Part shown: in pieces, positions 34,013 to 42,575 of the stretch
Layout: the number at the start of each line of letters is the position of its first letter
Position numbering within the stretch: the first letter of the stretch is position 1
Assembly: GCA_024421085.1 (NCBI GenBank)
Contig: JAHQYN010000014.1
Coordinates: 1-46,643 of the forward strand
Direction: 5' to 3'
Length of the DNA stretch: 46,643 bases
Origin: Acidimicrobiia bacterium
GTDB lineage: Bacteria; Actinomycetota; Acidimicrobiia; Acidimicrobiales; Aldehydirespiratoraceae
The notes under the pieces: generated by a model
Database searches by the model: none
What the model was told of the DNA's origin: nothing
What the model saw: only the letters and a program-made list of their open reading frames with translations
Position numbers and translations under genes: made by a program

Positions 34013-36658
34013 ATGCTTGAGTCGCCCATGCCTTCTCTTTGGGGTAAGTCAAGGGGCTTGGATCAGCCGTATCCGCTGATCGCGCACCTTCTTGACACCG
34101 CAGCCGCAGCTGAGGCCGTTGTTGATGTGTTGGTGCCTGACACGCTCCGTGAGGCAGTTTCCAGCGAAGCTGGGGTGTCTTTGTACGACTGGCGACAAAC
34201 GGTGAAGGTGCTGGCGGGTTGGCACGACGTAGGGAAAGCATCGTGTGGGTTCCAGAACTTCGGCCGAGAGGCGTGCCCCACTTGGGCTGCTGGTCACAAG
34301 GATCGCTTTGGTGCTGGGAGACACGATCTGGTCGGTGCTTGTCTCGTTTGGGACAAGCTTGAAGGACACACAGACCGGGACCGTTATCGGTTGGCGCAGA
34401 TCATCAGCGGGCACCACGGAGAGATCCAGTCGCTCGAAACGCAGTGGCTTAAACGCGGCGGTGGCGCAGCGCTCGTGGACAACCAGCCACCACCGGAGTT
34501 GATACGGGCTAGGCAGGACCTCTGGAATGTGTTGGACACACAAATCCAGGGCATGCCTGCTGTAGCCATGCCGATGATCGTGGCGTCGGTTACGTTGTCG
34601 TTGGTTGTGCTGTCCGACTGGATTGCCTCATTCCATCCGTTCATCGAGGCGCAGCAGGCGCGTCTGCTCGATGGAAGCGGCAACGACTGGGCGAGTCACT
34701 ACAACGGGGCCAAGGAGTTGTCGCTGGAGCATCTCCGAGGTTGCGGGTTGCAAGCACCGCCCCCGCTTCGAGCCCCAACACCAGAAACCATGTTCGGTTC
34801 GTCGTCTCACGGTTGGTCGAAGCTTCAAGAAAGCATCCATGATGATTTCAACCCGACCGGTCCGGGCATCGTCGTTGTCAGCGCCCCGACAGGTGAGGGC
34901 AAGACTGAGGCGGCCTTGATAGCCGCTGAGAAACTCGGGCGCGCGTCGGGTCGGCACGGGTTCTACTTCGCGATGCCGACCGTCGCGACCGCCGAAGGGT
35001 TGCATCAACGCATCGGCGACTACATCCAGCGGACAACACCGGATGACCGATCAGAGGCGCTTCGCAGAGTCCATTCCCAAGCGATTCTGCACGACCAGCC
35101 CGAAGCCGTCGCGGTTTCCGACGACCTCGAGGCGGTGAAAGCGTCGAGCCGGTGGATGCGGGGAACCCGCAAGACCATGCTGGCCTCCTACGGCGTCGGA
35201 ACCATCGACCAGGTACTGCTTGGGGCGCTAACAGCGAAGCACTCGCCGGTGCGGATTCTTGGAGCGTCTCTTGGTTGTCTGATAGTCGATGAGGCCCACG
35301 CGTTGGACCCGTACATGCGGTGGCTGCTGACCCGTGCTTTGGAGTGGCTCGCAGCTCTTGGAACGCCCGTGGTTGTGTTGTCCGCGACGATGCCCAACAA
35401 ACGCATTGCCGAGTTGACGGCTGCGTACCAGAAAGGCGCGACCGGCGGAAAGGCTCCAGTCGATCCAGTGCCTGAGATGGGATATCCCATGTGGGTCGCG
35501 TGGACCGCTGGCGGCTGGTCACACAGCCCACGAATCGAACCGCGTTCCAAATGGCAAGTCCGGTTCGGCACCGAAGAATGCCCCGGCGGGAACCTCACGA
35601 ACCGGATCGCGCAACTAGCGGTAGCCGAGAACGGATGCGTGCTTGTGGTCAGGTCCACGGTCAGAGCCGCCCAGGAGACTTACGAGGCGGTCCGTTTGCT
35701 TGACCCGACCCTGGTCCCAGGAGAATCGGTGGAGATCATCCACTCGCGGATGCCGCAAGGAACACGACGGGAACGTTCAGAAACCATGCTGGGGAACTTC
35801 GGCTCAGCCGCCGACAACCGGCCAGAGCGGATGGTTCTGGTAGCCACCCAGGTAGTGGAACAGTCCTTCGACGTCGACTTCGACGTTCTCATCACCGATC
35901 CGGCCCCTGTATCGGCGCTGATCCAGCGAGCAGGCCGTGTCTGGCGTCATCGCGAACACCCCGAAGGATGGCAGGTGCCGGTCATAGTCGTATGGCCATT
36001 GAACACCGACCGAAAGCCGCGTGTGAGTTCACCGATCTACACAAAGGCCGACATGATGGGATCACACCACTGTCTGACAGGCAACGGTGACGAGCTGATC
36101 ATCGACGTGCCCGGAGATGTCCCAGACCTTGTGAACCGGGCCGATGCCGAAACCGGCGACCGGTTTGAGTTCGACAGCGACCTCGCCGACGAAGCAGAGG
36201 AGGCCATCCTCGCTCATCTAGTCAGAGCAGATCAAGACAAGAGCGTCGCGGAGAACTGGGCTATCCCTCACCCATGGGACAACACCAATCTCAAGCAACT
36301 GACCGGACCACTAGGAGACGATCGGGCTCCAGGCACGCGCTACGGGGCGCTGTCTGTTCTGGTAATACCCGGTGACCGCACACCGGACGGATTGAGGCTG
36401 GCGGGAGGGTCAACGATTCCTGTCAACCCGGCCTCTACCCCTACCCCTGAGCAAATCCGTGCCGCGTTCGACGATGCGATCCCGGTCTCGTACCCCGCGT
36501 CGGACTGGATGAGCGAACTGGAAGTTCTTGGCGACAAGTGGGGTCGCACCCCAGTGGGTGGCGCGGTCATCCTGCCCGACAGAGAAACCTCCGCGGGTGG
36601 GTACCGCCTAGGAATCAGCGACGAGACGGGGCTCACCATCAACAAGGAGGCGAGATGA
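34013..36658 (+). CDS. cas3: CRISPR-associated helicase-nuclease Cas3 (type I-E)
   Basis: Recruited by target-bound Cascade to unwind and degrade DNA. 881 residues. The N-terminal HD nuclease has AHLLD (His25), the metal-binding WHDVGK (His71, Asp72) and SGHHG (133–134). The SF2 helicase has Walker A APTGEGKTEAAL (about 291–302), DEAH at 426–429, LSATMP at 456–461 and QRAGRVWRH at about 638. ATG at 34013; another in-frame ATG lies 15 bases on. The 3' end carries AGGAGG four bases before an ATGA that overlaps its own stop, as if a coupled gene once began there. It is separated from cas8e by a regulatory region. Confidence 0.96.
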   Translation: MLESPMPSLWGKSRGLDQPYPLIAHLLDTAAAAEAVVDVLVPDTLREAVSSEAGVSLYDWRQTVKVLAGWHDVGKASCGFQNFGREACPTWAAGHKDRFGAGRHDLVGACLVWDKLEGHTDRDRYRLAQIISGHHGEIQSLETQWLKRGGGAALVDNQPPPELIRARQDLWNVLDTQIQGMPAVAMPMIVASVTLSLVVLSDWIASFHPFIEAQQARLLDGSGNDWASHYNGAKELSLEHLRGCGLQAPPPLRAPTPETMFGSSSHGWSKLQESIHDDFNPTGPGIVVVSAPTGEGKTEAALIAAEKLGRASGRHGFYFAMPTVATAEGLHQRIGDYIQRTTPDDRSEALRRVHSQAILHDQPEAVAVSDDLEAVKASSRWMRGTRKTMLASYGVGTIDQVLLGALTAKHSPVRILGASLGCLIVDEAHALDPYMRWLLTRALEWLAALGTPVVVLSATMPNKRIAELTAAYQKGATGGKAPVDPVPEMGYPMWVAWTAGGWSHSPRIEPRSKWQVRFGTEECPGGNLTNRIAQLAVAENGCVLVVRSTVRAAQETYEAVRLLDPTLVPGESVEIIHSRMPQGTRRERSETMLGNFGSAADNRPERMVLVATQVVEQSFDVDFDVLITDPAPVSALIQRAGRVWRHREHPEGWQVPVIVVWPLNTDRKPRVSSPIYTKADMMGSHHCLTGNGDELIIDVPGDVPDLVNRADAETGDRFEFDSDLADEAEEAILAHLVRADQDKSVAENWAIPHPWDNTNLKQLTGPLGDDRAPGTRYGALSVLVIPGDRTPDGLRLAGGSTIPVNPASTPTPEQIRAAFDDAIPVSYPASDWMSELEVLGDKWGRTPVGGAVILPDRETSAGGYRLGISDETGLTINKEAR

Positions 36659-36900
36659 AGACTGGTTCTGTGTCCCTTTCCGCAAGTTCGGGAAATGATC
36701 CGGGTCTGCGGAGCGGGAACCCCCGCAGGTGCGGGGAGAAGGTCGGCACCATGATTTTCGTGCATCAACACAAAGGGCTTACCCCCGCGGCTGCGGGGAG
36801 CGGGTGCTGTCATCACTATAGAGGTTGTTTGGGAAAATTCAAACTTTGTATTGATGAGGTTGACATTGAACTAGGTCTCCAGTACCATCGCGCGGCATGA
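36655..36900 (+). CDS. Doubtful 81-codon ORF bridging cas3 and cas8e
   Basis: An ATG in the cas3 stop (ATGA) with a good AGGAGG upstream opens a frame that ends in a TGA overlapping the cas8e ATG. The product would read through the degenerate CRISPR repeats (GNPRRCGEK, GLTPAAAGSG are translated repeat sequence) and shows no domain. I think the start signal is a relic of direct cas3–cas8e coupling and the frame is chance. It is listed because both ends are coupled to real genes. Confidence 0.2.
   Translation: MKTGSVSLSASSGNDPGLRSGNPRRCGEKVGTMIFVHQHKGLTPAAAGSGCCHHYRGCLGKFKLCIDEVDIELGLQYHRAA
36677..36695 (-). terminator. Stem-loop between cas3 and the crRNA-like unit
   Basis: TTTCC and GGAAA pair around a nine-base loop. 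On the minus strand it lies about 20 bases past the 3' repeat of the crRNA-like unit, where that RNA could end; on the plus strand it follows the cas3 stop. It is weak and has no T-run. Confidence 0.3.
36714..36808 (-). ncRNA. CreR-like crRNA-like regulatory RNA (degenerate repeat–spacer–repeat)
   Basis: Minus strand, 5' to 3': degenerate repeat 36803–36776, 34-nt spacer 36775–36742, degenerate repeat 36741–36714. The first repeat keeps the last eleven bases (GGGGGTAAGCC), which become the crRNA 5' handle, and a six-bp stem with altered loop. The second keeps the hairpin exactly (CCCCGCACCTGCGGGG) but has lost the handle (GTTCCCG for GTAAGCC). That is what one functional crRNA needs and no more. 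The spacer begins CTTTGTGTTGATG. A promoter-like TTGAAT–16 bp–TATAGT places the transcript start near 36808. The spacer seed matches the cas8e promoter region. Known CreA/CreR RNAs of type I systems have this layout and let Cascade repress rather than cut. Repeats, promoter and match are seen; function is inferred. Confidence 0.72.
36815..36842 (-). promoter_or_regulatory. Promoter of the crRNA-like RNA
   Basis: On the minus strand: -35 TTGAAT (36842–36837), 16-bp spacer, -10 TATAGT (36820–36815). Transcription would begin near 36808, five bases before the first degenerate repeat. Its -35 box abuts the PAM side of the seed match, so Cascade bound there might also limit this RNA. Confidence 0.6.
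36842..36856 (+). promoter_or_regulatory. Seed-match target site for the crRNA-like spacer
   Basis: AA (36842–36843) followed by CTTTGTATTGATG (36844–36856) matches the spacer start CTTTGTGTTGATG in 12 of 13 bases. If the first spacer base is PAM-derived, as 28-nt repeats with 33-nt spacers suggest, the lone mismatch (36850) is seed position 6, which type I-E Cascade does not read. Pairing stops after this, as expected for binding without cleavage. The R-loop would extend over the -35 box of the cas8e promoter. Confidence 0.68.
36860..36888 (+). promoter_or_regulatory. Promoter of the cas8e operon (leaderless)
   Basis: -35 TTGACA at 36860–36865, 17-bp spacer, -10 TACCAT at 36883–36888. The expected transcription start, seven or eight bases later, is at or next to the cas8e ATG at 36897. 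No Shine-Dalgarno precedes that ATG. The mRNA is therefore probably leaderless, which is common in Actinomycetota. Confidence 0.7.
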
Positions 36901-38405
36901 CTCAGTTCAACCTCGTACGCGATCCTTGGATACCGATTGGTGACACCGCCGTGTCCATCAGGGAAGCACTGACCAAAGCGCAGGAACTGCCGGGTTGGCC
37001 CGGCGGCGATTTCGGGTTGGCAGAGACGGTGCTCCGTTTGTTGGTTCCGATGGTGTACCGAATAGGTGGGCTCGACGATGCCGAGGACTACTACCTGTTC
37101 GCTGAGCGACAGTCGACATTGTTCGACCAAAGTCGTTTCGATGAGTCCGCCGTCCACGGCTACCTAGAGCAGCATGTTGACAGGTTCTGGCTCATCGGAG
37201 GGCCCGAGGATGCTCCACCGTTCGCCCAGGACCCGACATTAGGCAAGGTAGCCCAACACGAAGCCGCGAAAGCAGTCGCGGAGTGGGCTTCTGGGAACAA
37301 CGCTGTTCTTGGCCCGCACGCCGATACCGACAACATCCCCTTCGTGCTAGCCGCTCAGCGGTTGCTGGTGCTGCGAACCTATGCGTGGGGTGGCCTTCAC
37401 ACCAAGCATCCCGACCATACTGGGAAGGGCAAGTTCGTCGGCGGTCCACTGCGAGGCACGATGTCGGTGCATCCAGTCGGGCGGACCTTGTTCGAGACGT
37501 TGGTCGGGCACCTCGTGCCGCCACCAGGCGGCGATACGGGTTTTGGGGAACCGTTCTGGGAACAACCTGTACCGACGAACCCGGTCGCCGCCCACAACGG
37601 ACGCGCAGGCTTGTTGGAGCAGATCGCTGGACGTCAGGACAAGACCATGTTGCTGCGGACCAATGATGCGGGCGACAAGATCACAGGGTTCACCATTGCA
37701 GAAGGCCCAGGTGTTGACCGACAGTTGTTCTGCGACGACCCATATTTGGTACTGGACCCAGACCGAGAGCCGGTCAAGCCGAAGATGCATAGAGCCTTCT
37801 GGCGTGAATCCGAAGCGTTGCTGACAACAGCCCCCAAACAACGGGGCCGTCGCAACGCGCAAACCAAGATCCTGGATTGGGCGCAGGAAGAAAGCAACCT
37901 CTACGCCAAAGAACAATTCTCTTGGGCTGTGATTTCTCACCTTGGCGACAAGTCGAAGAACTTGGAGTGGGACCGCAGCACCGCCCCAGACCTGCTGCGC
38001 ATTTTCGACCTGAACGCCGCGCTGGACGCGCTGACCTTTATGAGCATCGCGAACGACGCTGAGACTCGGATGGCCCGCCAGGTGGCGAAGGTTTGGCACA
38101 CTACCGACAAGATGCCCACCAAGGCGGCGGACAAAGCAGCCGTCTACAGATCTGCACGCGCGGAGTTCTGGAAACGCTGCGAACAAGACTTCTGGGACGC
38201 AGTGAACAACGGCATGGACCAGCAGTACACCTGCGACCGGATCCGTGATCATGCGCTTGCGGGGTTCGACCACGTGACAGAACAAGCGGCCCGTAACCAC
38301 CGTGCCTTGCCAGTGATAGTCGAGAGCCGCAAATGGATTGAACTGTGGGAACGCCCCGAAGCACCCGCCTGGACCCGTCCAGCCGACAATCAGGAGACGA
38401 CGTGA
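36897..38405 (+). CDS. cas8e: Cascade large subunit Cas8e (Cse1/CasA)
   Basis: PAM recognition and Cas3 recruitment subunit, 502 residues. It opens FNLVRDPWIPI, the Cse1 signature, with GGxHTKHP-type loop (AWGGLHTKHPDHTGKGKF) and GGPLRGTMSVHPVGRTLFETL typical of the family. The C-terminal four-helix bundle is around 370–490. The ATG follows directly on the predicted promoter. It begins the Cascade operon cas8e–cse2–cas7e–cas5e–cas6e–cas1–cas2. Its stop overlaps the cse2 GTG by 4 bp. Confidence 0.95.
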   Translation: MTQFNLVRDPWIPIGDTAVSIREALTKAQELPGWPGGDFGLAETVLRLLVPMVYRIGGLDDAEDYYLFAERQSTLFDQSRFDESAVHGYLEQHVDRFWLIGGPEDAPPFAQDPTLGKVAQHEAAKAVAEWASGNNAVLGPHADTDNIPFVLAAQRLLVLRTYAWGGLHTKHPDHTGKGKFVGGPLRGTMSVHPVGRTLFETLVGHLVPPPGGDTGFGEPFWEQPVPTNPVAAHNGRAGLLEQIAGRQDKTMLLRTNDAGDKITGFTIAEGPGVDRQLFCDDPYLVLDPDREPVKPKMHRAFWRESEALLTTAPKQRGRRNAQTKILDWAQEESNLYAKEQFSWAVISHLGDKSKNLEWDRSTAPDLLRIFDLNAALDALTFMSIANDAETRMARQVAKVWHTTDKMPTKAADKAAVYRSARAEFWKRCEQDFWDAVNNGMDQQYTCDRIRDHALAGFDHVTEQAARNHRALPVIVESRKWIELWERPEAPAWTRPADNQETT

Positions 38406-38995
38406 CAACACAGCAACCCAAGACCATGTCCAAGACCGAGAAGTTCATTGAGTTCGTGCTTGACCGAACCAGCAAAGACAACGGTGCCAGAGCTCGGCTA
38501 ACCCGGTCGCTTCGCCCTGACGGCGACATCGCCAGCGACGCGCTGTGGATCATTGGCGGGTGGTTGCCCGACGACGACGACAAGGCGCTGATTTGGGCGC
38601 GGGTAGCCGCGATGTGCGCCAAATACACCAAACACCCCCAGCGGAGAGGCGATGAGCAAACCAAAACGTCGGCGCAGTCGTCGCTAGCTGGACAATTGTC
38701 CGCTCAGAGCGTCAACGAAACGTCCGCTGAGCGGCTTCTTGAACACATCACCCGCGACGGCTTGACCGTATCTGAGCGCTTGAACCATCTCGCCCGCGCC
38801 CTCGAGATCTGCCCGGACCGACAACGGATCAACATCAACTGGGCGTGGCTGATCTTTGACATGGAGCGCTTGTCCAGAGGCGGAGACGCGGCGCTTGGAG
38901 TGAGGCGACGCTGGTACCGCAACTACCACCGTGTCAGAGATGTCGAACCAACCAATGTGGGGGAAACCCCAGAAAGGAAGAGCCACTATGGCTGA
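38402..38995 (+). CDS. cse2: Cascade small subunit Cse2 (CasB)
   Basis: 197 residues from the GTG at 38402. All-helical family: KTEKFIEFVLDRTSKDNGAR and RARLTRSLRPD near the start, NINWAWLIFDMERL and RRRWYRNYHR toward the end. Two copies line the Cascade belly and hold the non-target strand. An internal Ser/Gln/Thr-rich stretch (EQTKTSAQSSLAGQLSAQSV) joins the two helical halves. The end overlaps the cas7e start by 8 bp. Confidence 0.92.
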   Translation: MTTQQPKTMSKTEKFIEFVLDRTSKDNGARARLTRSLRPDGDIASDALWIIGGWLPDDDDKALIWARVAAMCAKYTKHPQRRGDEQTKTSAQSSLAGQLSAQSVNETSAERLLEHITRDGLTVSERLNHLARALEICPDRQRININWAWLIFDMERLSRGGDAALGVRRRWYRNYHRVRDVEPTNVGETPERKSHYG

Positions 38996-40163
38996 AATAA
39001 ACAACGCATTCCTGGATGTTCACATCCTACACGGGGTGCCGTTCTCCAACCTGAACAGAGACAACATCGGCACCCCAAAGTCGATGCTGTTTGGAGGAGC
39101 GACCCGTTCGCGTATCTCCTCGCAGTGCACCAAACGCGCAGCCCGCCTGTGGCTCGAAGACAACACCGAGATGGGCAAAGCGCTGCGAACCCGCCGGTTG
39201 CCGCAAGCCGTGCGTGAAACGCTCACCGGCGGGTTCGCATTCGACGACGGCGACGCAGTCAAGGCGGTGACGGTTCTGTTCGGTATGGCCGGCATCAAAC
39301 TCAAGGTCGTCAACAGCACCGACGACGACAGCGACGACGCTGTGGGCACAGACGGGGAGCTGCAGGGCGACCAGTTGACGTTCACGACCAGCGAGGCAGC
39401 ACGAGACATCGCGGCGGTTGTCGCCAAACACCGCGATGCGATCCTCGCCGACGAGTTCAAACCGAACAAAGCACTCAAGGATGAACTGCTTGGTGGCTTC
39501 CATAGGCAGAACACAGTGATCGCCTTGTGCGGGAGGATGCTCGCTGATTTGCCGGGGTCGAACGTCGACGGTGCGCTGCAGGTCGCTCATGCGTTCACCA
39601 CTCACGCATCGTCACCTGACCTTGACTACTTCACCGCGGTTGACGACGAGGTCCAAGACGAGGCCGACGAGACCGGCGCAGGCCACATCAACGTCAACGA
39701 GTTCACGTCTGGAGTGTTCTACCGGCACGCCACGGTAGGGCTGGGGTTGCTCGCAGAGTCGTTCGACGGGTCCGCGGTCGCGACAGCCGAGGCGGCAAGC
39801 GCATTCGTGAGGGCGTTCATGCTCGCTGAGCCGACCGGGAAACAGAACACAGCGAACGCTCATACACGCCCAGAGTTCATCGCGGTCACGCTGCGCGCCG
39901 CCCGTCCAGTGTCGTTGGCGAGTGCCTTTGAAGCACCCGTTGAAAGCGGGAAACGCGGCGGGTTCATGGCGGAGAGCGTCGCCCGGCTGGGTGAGCACGC
40001 GGCTGCGACCAATGCCTTCTACGGTGATGACGACATCATCGGTGCCTGGTACGCCGTCGCGTCGTCAGATCTCGCTCATCTACCGGGTCTCGGCAGCCAG
40101 ATCGACAACTTCGGCTCTCTAATCGGCACGGTTGAACAGGCGGTTGAGGCGGCTGTGTCGTGA
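38988..40163 (+). CDS. cas7e: Cascade backbone Cas7e (Cse4/CasC)
   Basis: 391 residues from the ATG at 38988 (MAEINNAFLDVHILHGVPFS), with AGAAAGGAAG upstream. Six copies normally coat the crRNA spacer. The family box SMLFGGATRSRISSQCTKRA and the thumb/central domain are present, and HINVNEFTSGVFYRHATVGL is the conserved RRM-side strand. A Asp/Ser-rich insert (STDDDSDDAVGTDGE) near residue 125 is slightly unusual. The stop overlaps the cas5e GTG by 4 bp. Confidence 0.95.
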   Translation: MAEINNAFLDVHILHGVPFSNLNRDNIGTPKSMLFGGATRSRISSQCTKRAARLWLEDNTEMGKALRTRRLPQAVRETLTGGFAFDDGDAVKAVTVLFGMAGIKLKVVNSTDDDSDDAVGTDGELQGDQLTFTTSEAARDIAAVVAKHRDAILADEFKPNKALKDELLGGFHRQNTVIALCGRMLADLPGSNVDGALQVAHAFTTHASSPDLDYFTAVDDEVQDEADETGAGHINVNEFTSGVFYRHATVGLGLLAESFDGSAVATAEAASAFVRAFMLAEPTGKQNTANAHTRPEFIAVTLRAARPVSLASAFEAPVESGKRGGFMAESVARLGEHAAATNAFYGDDDIIGAWYAVASSDLAHLPGLGSQIDNFGSLIGTVEQAVEAAVS

Positions 40164-40966
40164 CCGGGGTTGTCATGCTCCTCACCGGACCGCTTCAATC
40201 CTGGGGCGGGCCCGCACCAGGAATATACGAGCGACCCACAGATGCCACACCAACCCTGTCGGCGACAGTCGGTATCATCGCCAACGCCCTCGGCCGGCGA
40301 CGTCTCGACCCGATAGGCGACCTCGCGGACGGCGCTACGTTCGCCGTGCGAACTGACCGTCCCGGCAGCCTGCTCAACGACTTTCACACAGTTGGCACCG
40401 CCGGGCGTTACGCGTTGGCAGCCGAGACAGGACGACAACTCAAGAACCCAGTCGTCACGAACCGCAGGTATCTCGTAGACGCAGCGTTCCTAGCAGTATA
40501 CGAACCTCCAGATGGCGGAATCGCCGCAGACGACGTGTTTGCGGCGTTGCTGAAACCTGCACGGCCCCTTTATTTGGGTCGTCGAAGCTGCACTCCCGCT
40601 GAGCGCATACCGATATGTGTGACCGAAAAGTCAGCCGAAGAGGTGTTCTGTGAGGCCAGCCTGCTCAGAAACCCAGACAGAACGTATGTCAGTGACGTTG
40701 ACTATTTCCGGGCAGCAGGTGATGAAAACGACACTATCACCGAAGGTACGGTCCAGGTGCAAATGGAGACGACCGCGCCAGCAGGCACCAACCCACTGGA
40801 CGCGTCCATCCGTCAAGACATGCCGAACACTTTCGATCCGCGTCGTCTGTACCACCTAGACCGGCATGTCGTCAGGAAACCGCTTGAACTGCCTGCTTCG
40901 TCTTGCGCTGGTCGAGGTCAGCAAGGAGTCGAACGCCTGTACGAATCGTTGGGAATGGTCCCATGA
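40160..40966 (+). CDS. cas5e: Cascade subunit Cas5e (CasD)
   Basis: 268 residues from the GTG at 40160. It caps the crRNA 5' handle. The RAMP opening MLLTGPLQSWGGPAPGIYER with PLQSWG is diagnostic, and LYLGRRSCTPAERI is the conserved C-terminal box. The stop shares ATGA with the cas6e start. Confidence 0.95.
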   Translation: MTGVVMLLTGPLQSWGGPAPGIYERPTDATPTLSATVGIIANALGRRRLDPIGDLADGATFAVRTDRPGSLLNDFHTVGTAGRYALAAETGRQLKNPVVTNRRYLVDAAFLAVYEPPDGGIAADDVFAALLKPARPLYLGRRSCTPAERIPICVTEKSAEEVFCEASLLRNPDRTYVSDVDYFRAAGDENDTITEGTVQVQMETTAPAGTNPLDASIRQDMPNTFDPRRLYHLDRHVVRKPLELPASSCAGRGQQGVERLYESLGMVP

Positions 40967-41589
40967 CCACGTTGTCAATGCTCACCTTGAACCCGAAGTC
41001 CCAGCAGTGCCGCAACGACATGCGCAATCTCCAGTCGATACACCGGAGGATCATGGGGTTGTTCCCGCACACACCCGCGGCGCAAGCTAGACAGGAATTC
41101 GGTGTGTTGTGGCGCGTCGAACCAAAAGAATCTCCGACGCTCCTGCTACAGTCGTCCATGGAACCCGATTTCAGTTCCCTCCCTGAACGCTATGCCTCAT
41201 ACGAGCACAAGAACATCGACAACCATCTTGAATCGCTCAGGAATGGACAAATCGTCAGATACAGGGTGATGGTGAATCCTGTCAGAAGCAGCCGAGCACG
41301 GGGGCGAAACGACCAAACTCCGATTCCGTTTGCACAACACTCCGAATGGTGGGATTCCCGCTCCAGGAGAATCGGTCTGTTGTCTTTGGACACACCCATG
41401 CTGATCGGTCAGCCCGCCAAGCGATTGCGCCGAAATTCCGTAGACCCAAGCCTGCCCATCTACTCGACGAGAGTGGATGGCATAGCGGAGATAGCCGACG
41501 CAGACATACTGCGACTCGCAATCGAGAGTGGCGTCGGTAGAGCCAAGGCATGGGGGTGCGGTTTGTTGACGGTTGCAAAGGCCAGGTAG
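40963..41589 (+). CDS. cas6e: crRNA endonuclease Cas6e (CasE)
   Basis: 208 residues from the ATG at 40963. Cleaves the pre-crRNA at the base of the repeat hairpin and stays bound to it. The N-terminal ferredoxin-like half has SIHRRIMGLFPHTPAAQARQ (candidate catalytic His) and EFGVLWRVEPKE. The Gly-rich loop near the end is ESGVGRAKAWGCGLLTVAKA, typical of the family. The degenerate repeats of the crRNA-like RNA keep the hairpin this enzyme needs. Confidence 0.94.
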   Translation: MTTLSMLTLNPKSQQCRNDMRNLQSIHRRIMGLFPHTPAAQARQEFGVLWRVEPKESPTLLLQSSMEPDFSSLPERYASYEHKNIDNHLESLRNGQIVRYRVMVNPVRSSRARGRNDQTPIPFAQHSEWWDSRSRRIGLLSLDTPMLIGQPAKRLRRNSVDPSLPIYSTRVDGIAEIADADILRLAIESGVGRAKAWGCGLLTVAKAR

Positions 41590-41598
41590 GGCAACTCG

Positions 41599-42573
41599 AT
41601 GCCGAAACTGCCTCAGAAGCTCAACCGCCCCACGTTGGCAATGTTGCCACGGGTCAGCGACCAGCTTTCGTTCGTCTACCTCAACAGGGTAAGGGTCGAA
41701 AGGGACGACAACGGAGTCCATGCTGTGTTCCGGTCCGAGACACGAGGTGTCGAGCGGGTCTACGTTCCAACCGCTTCCATCGCCGCTGTTTTCCTCGGCC
41801 CAGGTACCTCCATCACACAACCGGCATCTTCACAGATACTCAAGGACGGTGGGGTGATCGTCCTGTCAGGGGAAGCGGGCGCGCATTTTCATGGAGCCAT
41901 TGCCCACAACTCGCTGACTACGAAGTGGTTGCACCTGCAGGCCAAGCAGTGGGCCGACGACAAGACACGCGCCGAGGTGTCCAGACGACTGTATGGCCTT
42001 CGCTTCACCGATGAGTCGCTTGTGGCGGACAAGACGATAGATCAGCTTCGTGGTATGGAAGGCCACCGCGTCAAGCACGCATACAGAAAGATGTCGCAGC
42101 GTTACGGGATACCTTTCAAGAGGGCCTACAATCCGCAGGACTTCGAGCAGTCCGATCCGGTCAACCAAGCGCTTACGACTGCGAACCACCTTCTCTATGG
42201 GATTGTCCACTCGACCCTCGTCGCCATTGGAGCATCTCCCGCCCTAGGTTTCATCCACACCGGCTCCCAGTACTCGTTCGTCTACGACATCGCCGACCTC
42301 TACAAACTGGAGGTAGCCGTTCCTTTGGCCTTCGCTTCCGCAAACAAGAGCGACCCGCCTGGATCTGTTAGGCGAGCCATGAGAAAGGAGATGCGAGCAT
42401 TTCAACTTACCCGTCGAATCGTCGGTGATGTGCAGCATGTCCTTGATCCTGACGGCCAGCCTCGTAGCGGCACGTACGAGACCGACGACGACGGGATCGT
42501 CTACTTGTGGTCGCCAGAGAGAGGAGCGATTCAGGCTGGGGTTAACTATGGCGACTTCTCGGAAACGGGTTGA
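41599..42573 (+). CDS. cas1: Spacer-integration nuclease Cas1 (type I-E)
   Basis: 324 residues. The metal-binding residues expected are Glu154 (LRGMEGHRVKHAY), His220 (LGFIHTGSQYSFVYD) and Asp233 (IADLYK), spaced as in the E. coli enzyme. It opens PKLPQKLNRPTLAMLPRVSD. Nine bases separate it from cas6e. Together with Cas2 it would integrate new spacers at the leader end of the array. Confidence 0.96.
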   Translation: MPKLPQKLNRPTLAMLPRVSDQLSFVYLNRVRVERDDNGVHAVFRSETRGVERVYVPTASIAAVFLGPGTSITQPASSQILKDGGVIVLSGEAGAHFHGAIAHNSLTTKWLHLQAKQWADDKTRAEVSRRLYGLRFTDESLVADKTIDQLRGMEGHRVKHAYRKMSQRYGIPFKRAYNPQDFEQSDPVNQALTTANHLLYGIVHSTLVAIGASPALGFIHTGSQYSFVYDIADLYKLEVAVPLAFASANKSDPPGSVRRAMRKEMRAFQLTRRIVGDVQHVLDPDGQPRSGTYETDDDGIVYLWSPERGAIQAGVNYGDFSETG

Positions 42574-42575
42574 CT

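Noticed and set aside
36714-36803. Ordinary second CRISPR array
   Set aside because: Only one spacer, both repeats diverged in a functionally patterned way, own promoter and no leader; a regulatory unit explains it better.
36714-36896. CreTA-type toxin-antitoxin pair rather than a cas-regulating RNA
   Set aside because: The only seed match lies at the promoter directly preceding cas8e; no small toxin RNA or ORF with its own start fits in the remaining 90 bases.
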